From Sclerotiophoma versabilis (lineage: Eukaryota; Ascomycota; Dothideomycetes; Pleosporales; Didymellaceae): a DNA stretch of 64,000 nucleotides. Below are positions 56,400-64,000 of this stretch, piece after piece (the first letter of the stretch is position 1; every line of letters begins with the position of its first letter). The translations under genes were made by a program, and so were the position numbers. Where the stretch lies: NCBI GenBank assembly GCA_012274445.1, contig JAAROD010000093.1:124001-188000 (forward strand), read 5' to 3'. The notes beneath the pieces were generated by a model. That model ran no database searches and was not told the origin of the DNA. It worked only from the letters and a program-made list of their open reading frames with translations.

Positions 56400-57236
56400 T
56401 CAGCCACGTTCCAGTCTGCGAAGAGTCAAAGACTGACTCTGATGCTGAGCCACTCCAGCTTCTGAGTCGATGTCTTGGACCACCATACCGCTACCGCTTC
56501 TACTGCTGCTGCTGCTGCTGCTGCTCGCTGTGTCGGGAGAGAAGTGGCTGGTGGGCAGGTGATACGGCGATGTTGGCATGTTGAGGAAGCCGGCTGTTGT
56601 GTCGACTGCAAGCGAACTTGGACTGCCCTTGGGATCCACCATCGATGAGCTGTGAGCGAATTCATTGGGACCACGAGATGCATCGGCGTTGCTGCTTACC
56701 GCTCGCGTTGCCTCAGAAGGTGGACCCCACGGCTGTGTTGGATGCAAACTCGGTGAGCAGCCCTCGTGTGCCAAGGGCTCATGTTCGACTTCCTCACAAT
56801 CCAAGGCCCCTGTCTCTGCATGCTCTTCCCAAGTGGCGACCGGCGCCAGCGCTCGAGAGGGAGCGGGTGTATGCAGCGTTGTTGGAGGCAGGTATGATGG
56901 TTGTACTGTTGTGGTTGATGTCTCGTTCTAGTGCTCTGGTCAGGTCTGCTTTGCAACGGCCCGAGTCTTGCTTGTACTGACTGCTTCTGCGAGGAGACGC
57001 TCTATCTCCGCTCTGAGTCTCGCGTCTTCCGTATGCTCAGACACATGCTCTATCTGCCGCTGCTTAGTGATTCTGTACCTTGCCATCAAGCTGGGCAAGG
57101 CTTGCTGGACGCGGGAGGGAACCAGGCGGTTGTAGATGGCTGTGGTGTCTTCCCAAGTGCCTCGACCGTGCTTCCAGATTGCGGTCCTGATCGTGACAAG
57201 CAGTCGCTCATCCTCGGGTGTGAAAGACGGTGCCAT
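56400..57236 (-). CDS. Myb/SANT-like small protein with Ser-rich tail (260 aa)
   Basis: Exons 56982-57236 and 56400-56927 (54-bp intron, GTCAGT donor, CCTGACC branch, CTAG acceptor). Residues 4-55 (SFTPEDERLLVTIRTAIWKH, GTWEDTTAIYNRLV) resemble a Myb/SANT-like helical domain with spaced aromatic residues. Residues 65-85 are helical and charged. The second exon is Pro/Ser-rich and includes eight consecutive serines from a CTG run (56502-56525). A DNA-binding or chromatin role is possible but unproven. The ATG at 57236 is the first in frame. Confidence 0.5.
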
Positions 57237-57817
57237 GCTGGAGGCCACAGGTCAGCTGCTGCACAGTAGGCAAAGCGTGTAGGGGTAATTTGAGAATCTG
57301 CGAAGCCAGAGCCCAGAGTTCAGCAGCAAGGTAGCATCTTGTAGTGCATCTTGTAGTGCCGGACGAGGGAGCAGCAAGACATCGCTCCCATCTCACAAAA
57401 CGCACATCCCCTGCATCCGTTGACCAAGCGCATTAAGCCGTCTTTGAAGCGCAGTGCTGTACAGTACATACTGTAAATCACAGTACAGTACTGTACCGAA
57501 CCCCCTGTAATCGTCGTTCGACACGCCAGCGTGATCCCTGGCACGACACCAAGGGATGCCTCGATCAAGCTACCATCTTGTTCACACGCCTACAAGTCCA
57601 GCGTGATGTCTATCTGTTGGTCGTGAGCAACGACCCCGGCCAGCGTGATCTGACGATGCCGCACCTGAGCCGTCTTCGTGAGTGGCGAAAGGCCTTTAGC
57701 TTGGCATGCAAGGTCCGCAAAGGCATCATCGTCTATGCTACTGTACATACCGTACTCACCAGAGCGATGGTATCTGCTCGATGGTTTTGCATCCTGCTTT
57801 GCTGGCTGCCCGCCGTC
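57237..57817. other. intergenic region with TACTGTAC cluster
   Basis: Contains overlapping GTACAGTAC/TACTGTAC near-palindromes at about 57460-57500. No supported gene. Confidence 0.5.
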
Positions 57818-58765
57818 ATGAGCAAACGCAAGCGCCAACAACACGCTGCCGCACCACCAAAGGCTGAGAGCATCACAGATGACGTCTCAGGCGACACCGT
57901 GCACATCTGGGTGGGCAAAGAAAATGCCTGCTTTGAGGCTTCCAAGTGTGTACTCGAGCAGGTGCCGTGGTTCCGGACGTTCGTCTCCCAGGACTGGCCC
58001 GCGACCGTGTATAGCTTGCCGGAAGACGATCCCGAACTGATGCGAATCGTGCTGAACGTGCTTCATCACAAGCTGTCGCGCCTTCGCCCAACAATGACGG
58101 TCTCGCAGCTGTTCGGGCTAGCCACGCTCTGCGAGAAGTACGACCTCGCACAGCTGCTCATCCCCCACGTAGAGTCACGCAGCTGGATCGATCAGCTCTG
58201 GCGAGCGGACGGGCCTGTGCACTCGGACTGGTGGATGTGGGTGTGGATCCTCGAGGCTTTCTACGGCAGCGAGGACGCGTGCCCCAGGCTCACTCGTACG
58301 CTCGACGTGATCGCTGGCAACATGAGCCAGGTGGACGGCGAATGGGTGTTTCAGAGCTCAGACAAGGAGTGCGCCGTGTCGGCCATAGAACATCAGAGCA
58401 GGTCGGTCGGCACGCTTGCCAGTAAGTTGTTCACTGGTGCATGCTGAGCGTTAGACTGACACAATCCAATCGCAGCGCAACTACAAGCGCGGCGTCACAA
58501 GCTCTGGGAAGCCTTTCGACTCGGCTGCAAAGAGCTGCAACATATCTTGCTCAACCAGCAAGACCTCAGCTTTCGCAACATTGGGCTCATGGCCAAGTTA
58601 CTCCAGTCCGATGCTCCAAAAGATCTGCCCTCCGACGCATCTCTGGCTGCGCAGCTGAGTCGCATCCAGCAAAAGCTACTCACGCCATACCGAGTCTTCG
58701 GCGAGCACCCAGTGAAGGGGCTGGTATCAGAGCATCTACGCCGCGTGAAGCCACAGAAGCAATGA
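57818..58765 (+). CDS. BTB/POZ domain protein (297 aa)
   Basis: Exons 57818-58421 and 58476-58765 join across a 54-bp intron (GTAAGT donor, GACTGAC branch). Residues 25-120 form a BTB/POZ-like domain: DTVHIWVGKENACFEASKCV, LEQVPWFRTFVSQDWPATVY, LPEDDPELMRIVLNVLHH and LFGLATLCEKYDLAQLLIP. Fungal proteins of this form mediate dimerisation or act as Cul3 adaptors. The C-terminal half is helical and unassigned. The basic start MSKRKRQQ could be a nuclear signal. A longer upstream frame without domain content was not included. Confidence 0.75.
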
Positions 58766-59189
58766 TTGCAGTGTGAGGTTGGAGTTGTCACAGTCCTATA
58801 GATTCGGAGTGTGGGCTGCTGGTCTTATCAATAACTGCTTCGTCAGCCAAAGTTTTGATACCTAGCACTGAACTTTGGCGTCGTTCATACTGTCTAATTA
58901 TTTAGCGACTCATAGCTATCTCTCTTGTCATTGTACCGCTGTGCATGCTTTTCTGCCGCTAAGAGCTGATCTATCAGATAATGGAACGGAGCACCACGAC
59001 AGGCAGTACGGTTAGGTTTCGGTTTCCAAATCAATCGGGGTACCTGTATGGACCTGAAGCTTCCATCTGTGGCCTGCCATTGTATGTGTATGTGTATTGT
59101 ACCTGGGACACAATGAGCTGCCGTGGGGCTTGTTTAGGTCCCATGCTCTGTACCCATAAAAGCGGCAGTCTTCCATCTACAGCGAAGCA
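58766..59189. other. intergenic region / possible upstream exon of cyclin
   Basis: A pyrimidine-rich acceptor-like stretch (CTTCCATCTACAG) ends at 59181, directly before the first cyclin exon, so an upstream exon may lie here; I could not define it. Confidence 0.4.
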
Positions 59190-60073
59190 ATGCTTTACAG
59201 AGAGATGGCAGAGGCTGAGAGACTTGTACAGGTAAAATTCAGTTTCCATCCATGATGTTCACTCTCATCGTCATACAGGCAAAGCATCTCCCACCACCGA
59301 TCAAGAAGGGAAACTCACGTTGTCGGGAGAAGATTGTGACGCATCTCCTGACTACGCTTGCCGATGGAGATCTCTCGGTACAGGCCTGCTTCCTTGCAGT
59401 CCACCTCCTAGACCGTGTACTCGGAGAGCGGTTGGTGAGGCAGGAGAGCGTTCCAGTGTTGGCGGCCGTCCTCGTCAAGACGGCGGGCGCTTATGAAGAT
59501 GACGACTTCTGGGGTTGTAAAATTGCACGCGTCTGGCCTGGGGACAAAGCTTTCTTCAGGCGTAAGGAGGTGGAGCTGCTCAAAGTTCTGGAGTATGAGA
59601 TCGACTGGTCAGGTCCTCTGTTGTTCCTGCACGAGCTTTTCAACAAGCTGACCAGCATGCCCATCGTCTTGGATGGCCCTTCGCCAAGCTCTGCGGAAGT
59701 CACGGAATTCATTCTGAAGATCTCACTGCTCAACACCAGTCTGGTCCAGCAGCCATCTAGTGCTGTAGCTGCTGCAGCTTACTGTCTAGCTGTTTCTATG
59801 GTCGAAGAAGCACCATGGGTTCGTTGCTCTGCCATCTTACATCACATGCAGTACGACTGACCCAACAAGACTACAGAGATGGAACAATTGTCTCGGCATC
59901 CGTTCGAGGACATCGTTCCAGTCATGTGTTCCATGTGCCGCTTTCACACGGAAGCAAAAGCAGGCTTTGTCGCTATAGACAACAGCTCTGAAGGGATTGC
60001 GGACTTTGTGACTTCTAAGATCACGGCAGGATTCGTAGTAACAAGGCGGTACACCTTCAGTAGCGCGACTTGA
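59190..60073 (+). CDS. cyclin-like protein
   Basis: Exons 59190-59231, 59279-59818 and 59870-60073 (introns of 47 and 51 bp) give 261 aa. The cyclin fold is recognisable: CREKIVTHLLTTLADGDLSV, ACFLAVHLLDRVLGERL, VPVLAAVLVKTAGAYEDD, FFRRKEVELLKVLEYEIDW in the N-terminal box, then VTEFILKISLLNTSLVQQPS and AAAYCLAVSMVEEAPW in the second box. The layout is that of B-type or related cyclins that activate a CDK, but the usual MRAILVDW signature is degenerate (CREKIVTHLL), so substrate class is unclear. The 5' end may be incomplete. It converges on the GPR1-family gene. Confidence 0.7.
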
Positions 60074-60290
60074 GAGATCGAAACAGATCTAGCCTCTGCA
60101 GCTTCTGGTGAAAGTACAATCGAGACCTTTTTTTGCTCTGTGATTATCAAAGTTATGAGTTATACCGGTGCTGCCCTGATTTGATATCTTGAGCCTGGTA
60201 TGCAACACCGACCGTGGGCGTACCACGCATTTTCTGTACCGCCAGCATTCGCGTCTTACTTCGTCGTGTGTGTGACGTCTTCGGCACAGT

Positions 60291-61330
60291 CTAGTCCTTG
60301 CCAGTATTGCTGAACCCCAGATCGGAACCCAGGTCTACACGTGGGAGCAGACGGCTGCCAGCATGGACGTCCCAAGCCGATCCGCCAGTCTCTGCGGCCG
60401 ACTTCTCTGACGGGAGTCGGAAGTGTCTCTTGCGGCCCTGCTCGCTCCACGGGAAGTGACGGACCGGGAGGGTAAAGAAGCTTGGACCAACAGCACGATC
60501 AGTCTGCTTATCTTGAGATGGATGGCACATCGTACTGACCTGTTTGAAGCATCTGCAATGCCAGCAAGCGCATTGTACCAGCCTAGCAAGGCAGATACGA
60601 GACCAAAGACTCCTCCCGCGACTATGCAGTGCTTCTCGGGGCTCTCGTCGTCATGCTGCAAGTAGCCAACGCTCAGCATGAGGAAGGCAAGATCGAGCGT
60701 GAAGAACAAAAGGAAGAAGGCAAACGACGATCGCAGCGTGCAGACAAGCAACACAGAAGTGAAGATGAACCAGCCCATCAGATACAGGCCGAAAGAGTCA
60801 AGGAAAGCTGCTTTGCTGACTGCAACCAGGCTCGACTCGATTCCGGGGCCAACTGGGGCCAGAGCGATGGCGAACGACAGCCAGAAGCCTCCGTAAGACG
60901 AGAAGGCCGTAGCACCGAAGGTGTTGCCCAGAGCCATCTCCCTGGCGTTTGTTTAGTCTCATGTGGGAGGGTGCTACAGCTCGTGGGTACATACCACATG
61001 CCTGCAAGTAGCTGTACCAGTCCGCCGTAGCCGTACGCGACAGCGACGACGAGGCTTGGCGATCCGATACTGCGCGTGTTGATGTTGATCAGCGACAGCA
61101 GAAAGGTCGTCAGGGCGAAAGCAGATAGTCCCAGAGGAGCAGGATTGGCAGATCTGCGCGGTAAAGGTCTGTACGAAGCCGGTGGATATTCAGCACGAGG
61201 GCCTCGCTGCGTTGGTCAGCCTCAGGGTCGAGCAGGACACACGGTGGAGAGCTGGGGGCATTGAGCAACTGTAGCGTCTTCCGTAGCAGTAGCTTACCAC
61301 GATCTCGGTCTGTTTGCGAGCGACGGGCAT
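60291..61330 (-). CDS. GPR1/FUN34/YaaH family acetate transporter-like protein
   Basis: Four exons on the minus strand, 61298-61330, 60995-61206, 60540-60941 and 60291-60480, give 278 aa. The assembled protein has the family signatures: ANPAPLGLSAFALTTFLLS, GYGGLVQLLAGMWEMALGNT, FGATAFSSYGGFWLSFAI and DSFGLYLMGWFIFTSVLLV; six helices follow in normal order, ending with ADASNSFFTLPVRHFPWS. Members (yeast Ato proteins, Aspergillus AcpA) move acetate or ammonium across the plasma membrane. Splice joins are supported by motif continuity at each junction. The 11-codon first exon is the least certain part. The C-terminal tail is somewhat longer than usual. Confidence 0.8.
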
Positions 61331-62438
61331 AATTATCCACAGGTAGATTAGTCTGTCAGTCGCGATGCGTACTCTTAGCGAAGCTATGGAAGATCTATCT
61401 GCCTTGCAGAAGCCAACAGCCTGGCAAGAGCACTCCAAAGCACAGTACGTGAACAGCAGAGCGGCGAAAGCATATGTACCGTACGGCAGACTATACAGCA
61501 GTCTGTACAGCGGACCCAAAGACGTTTTTGGTATGCTTCTCGCACCAACAAAGGGCTGAGATCTTTGCACGCGCCTGACACAGTAAATCTGCCAGCGTGA
61601 TGCAGCCGGCCCAGCGTGATTTGCCTCGCATAGACCACCTATGCTACGCAATCGATACAGTACTGTACCGCACTAACACGCTTTTGCACACCACTGCTAT
61701 AATCTGGGGTGTATGGTGGAGGGAGTGCTTACAGTACACTGTAGTACAGTACAGTGACTTGGTAGATCACTAGTGGGCGAACTTCGCACCATCGTCTACG
61801 CCCTCTTTCTGGCAGTTGTGCGTAGCCACAACACCACACTGATTGCAAACGTCACCATGTAGTACTGTACTGTTTAGTACTGGGTGCACCAAATATGTGG
61901 GGGTGTTTTTCTTCCCAATCCTCGAGCCGCCAGGAATAATGGCGAGTTCTTGGGAGTGCCATTTCTCGCGCTATTTCTCACGCTGTTTCTCACGCTTCCA
62001 CGACAGACGCGGCTGAGAATCACGCTCGTCATAGATCAGCATGCGCCAGCAACACAGGTAACCGCCGGGCAAAAAAACGGGATGGGCAGTACGAACAGTG
62101 CTGTGTGCCGTCCTTTTTCTTTTCATGTACTGTAACCTGTGGGCCAACCTCAACCATGGTTTACACGTTTACACGGACCGGGCTCAGCATACAGTATCCT
62201 TACAGGTGTGATGGTTCTCGACTGCGCATGTGTGCGTGCCGTGACAGTTTTGTGGACCAGTCGTGCGGGTATGATCGCCCTAATGCACTATCATGCAGCG
62301 TCCTTACAGCTGCCTATCTTGCTGGTCCTGTGCTGAATAGAGGCGATAGTCCCAAGTCGATCTCTTCGAACACGTTCTCAGTGCTCTACAGTACTCGCTT
62401 CAATACTTCTCCAAGAACACAAAACCCCAATCTCTGCG
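61331..62438. other. intergenic region with TACTGTAC clusters
   Basis: Near-palindromic TACAGTAC/GTACTGTAC runs at about 61655-61672, 61728-61765 and 61860-61885. No supported gene. Confidence 0.5.
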
Positions 62439-63770
62439 ATGGAGTGGGAGGAAATCGCCCCGGGACACTGGTGCAGACAGCTCGACGGTATCGAGAGCTT
62501 CTTCCACTCGATGTCATCGGTCGCCACCCCTACCGGAATCGCTCATGCAATGGTCTCGGTCGGTGCCACGCTGCCCAAAGAAGTGGACTGCTCAATTGCG
62601 AGCCTTCAGAAGGCGTGGAAAAGCCTCCGGTATCACCATCCGCGGATTGCTTCAGCTGCAAGGAATGGTAACCTCTACTACAAGGTGCCGGACGACAGCG
62701 AGATGGCTGAGTGGCTCTCCAAGACTCTGATAATCGACCACTGTGCGGTCTCTAGCTTAGACGTGCTTGCAACGCTGAAGTCGTCTGAGACAGGAGTCCT
62801 GGTGTTTCTCCCTCGTACCCGCGAGATCTTCTTCCAAATCTCGCACGACCACATCGATGGCGTAGGCGCAATCATGTTTCTCCCCCTGCTACTTTCTGCG
62901 CTGAAGAATCCATCGGCAGACGTGACTTTTGGAGACGAGTACACCAACCTCTCGGACAGCCTCAGCCACGTCTTAGATCAAAACCCATCGAGTCCCCCGA
63001 GCGAGTTGCAAGCGAAGGGAGCGCACAGCCTAGCCCAGCACTTTGAATCAACGCCCTCGAGCCTCAGCCTTGGCTCCAAGGCCGCGCCACGATCCTCCTT
63101 CGCCGTGCGCTTGAAGCGTCTCGAGTTCTCTCCCGCCGAGACTGATCAGGTACGCAAAAGAGCACACTGCCACGGCATTACCGTCACGCATGCATGCCAC
63201 AGCAGCGTGATACAAGCCTTGTACCATCTTTCCGACGGAGCTACAGGCACGTACAAGAGTCTCATCTTCGTCAGTCTTAGGCGCCGGCTTCGACAGAGGT
63301 CTGGCCACGAACAGTCCCCAGTCTCTGTGCACATGAGCGCCATACCTGTGGTACTGCCCGCATGCTGGAGAGGGTTTGGTCCCCTCGCGCAGAGTCTCAA
63401 ATATGTGTACACCAAGTGCAGCGGAGAAAGGCACCAGGCCGCCTGGCACAAATCGATGTATCCACTCCTCAGCCAGGCACTGGAATCTGCAGGAGACCCT
63501 CAAGTTCAGGTCTCCAGCCTGGGCGTTGTTGATGATCATCTGGGCCACGACGTAGACGACTTCTGGGTTGGTGGCGGATCGGCCACTGCGGACCTGGCGA
63601 CTTATGTTTGGACGTTCAAGGGACGCTTGACTTTGGCAGTGTGGTATAACGATGCGTTCTATGAGGAAGCAGTCGTTGAGTTGTTTTTGCAAACGGCAAA
63701 ATCGATGCTTGTCGCTCGTCTAGGGCTGTCGACGGGGGCAGCAGTCGAGGGCGGCAGTCGAGAGCTGTAG
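62439..63770 (+). CDS. CoA-dependent acyltransferase-like (condensation/Tri3-type) protein
   Basis: One exon, 443 aa, ATG at 62439. The sequence follows the two-lobed acyltransferase fold shared by chloramphenicol acetyltransferase, NRPS condensation domains and trichothecene 15-O-acetyltransferase. It opens with WCRQLDGIESFFHSM and the catalytic H-x-x-x-D-G motif appears as SHDHIDGVGA at about residue 136. Further landmarks are GITVTHACHSSVIQALYHL and the C-terminal VDDFWVGGGSATADLATYVW and LTLAVWYNDAFY. It should transfer an acyl group from CoA to an alcohol or amine; the acceptor is unknown. No other biosynthetic genes are seen beside it in the window. Confidence 0.75.
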   Translation: MEWEEIAPGHWCRQLDGIESFFHSMSSVATPTGIAHAMVSVGATLPKEVDCSIASLQKAWKSLRYHHPRIASAARNGNLYYKVPDDSEMAEWLSKTLIIDHCAVSSLDVLATLKSSETGVLVFLPRTREIFFQISHDHIDGVGAIMFLPLLLSALKNPSADVTFGDEYTNLSDSLSHVLDQNPSSPPSELQAKGAHSLAQHFESTPSSLSLGSKAAPRSSFAVRLKRLEFSPAETDQVRKRAHCHGITVTHACHSSVIQALYHLSDGATGTYKSLIFVSLRRRLRQRSGHEQSPVSVHMSAIPVVLPACWRGFGPLAQSLKYVYTKCSGERHQAAWHKSMYPLLSQALESAGDPQVQVSSLGVVDDHLGHDVDDFWVGGGSATADLATYVWTFKGRLTLAVWYNDAFYEEAVVELFLQTAKSMLVARLGLSTGAAVEGGSREL

Positions 63771-64000
63771 TTGAGGACTGGTGGTACTGCCAGACGACTG
63801 AAAACTAAGTACTTGCCCGTTGGTAGTTCAATGCATCATCCATCCCCTGCGCAGCAACGATCGTCGCTACAGTCCTATCAACGTACTGTGTTGTATGGTG
63901 TTGTATCGTACAGTACCTGCTGTCGCATGTACGTCCATTCGCTCTTGGCGTCCTGCGGCTAGCATGCATGTGGTTGCTTAGCCAGCACAATTCATAGCAT
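63771..64000. other. 3' region, window end
   Basis: Contains another GTACTGT/CGTACAGTACC motif pair near 63882-63918. No gene. Confidence 0.5.

Overview
This window looks like nuclear DNA of a filamentous ascomycete (Pezizomycotina). Genes are short, with introns of about 45-105 bp that use GTRNGT-like donors, CTNAC-type branch sites close to the acceptor, and YAG ends. The gene families are typical fungal ones: Zn2Cys6, bZIP and C2H2 regulators, DUF3723, a CBM21 PP1-targeting subunit, a GPR1/FUN34 transporter, a fungal patatin-like protein and PAQR. Class and species cannot be fixed from the sequence. All exon structures below were worked out by eye from splice signals and reading frame.

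Left flank (1-5.7 kb): a small hypothetical gene, a bZIP factor, an F-box-like protein and a PAQR/hemolysin-III gene interrupted by one in-frame TAA. A 16-bp tandem repeat and copies of a dispersed repeat follow.

Accessory block (about 5.7-36.1 kb): this is the remarkable part. Two arms of 5,776 bp (7358-13133 and 29905-35680) are inverted copies that match wherever I compared them, and they enclose a 16,771-bp spacer. Every position p in the left arm pairs with 43038-p. Each arm carries two divergent genes of unknown function (A, 493 aa; B, 521 aa). The left arm runs out into a complete 476-aa gene and holds only the tail of a DUF3723 gene. The right arm runs out into the complete 1,048-aa DUF3723 gene and holds only the tail of the 476-aa gene. 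The ancestral order was therefore 476-gene, A, B, DUF3723. The spacer contains a BCS1-type AAA remnant, a C2H2 factor, a Zn2Cys6-acetyltransferase fusion gene split by a hAT-type MITE, a soluble HMG-CoA reductase ending in a peroxisomal signal, a pseudokinase, a ferric-reductase remnant and a 51-bp minisatellite just upstream of DUF3723. Inverted copies of one dispersed repeat lie at both edges of the block (5671-5912 and 35816-36114).

Right flank (36-64 kb): a CBM21 PP1 regulator, small membrane proteins, a second C2H2 factor related to the one in the block, a 1,015-aa patatin-like phospholipase with a RING-like zinc motif, a BTB protein, a cyclin, an acetate-transporter-family protein and a CoA-dependent acyltransferase-like protein. 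Intergenic sequence here is rich in the near-palindrome TACTGTAC.

DUF3723, ferric reductase and patatin-like genes are classes known as frequent cargo of giant fungal Starship transposons. No tyrosine-recombinase captain is visible, so a Starship origin remains only a hypothesis. I saw no rRNA, tRNA or CRISPR features.
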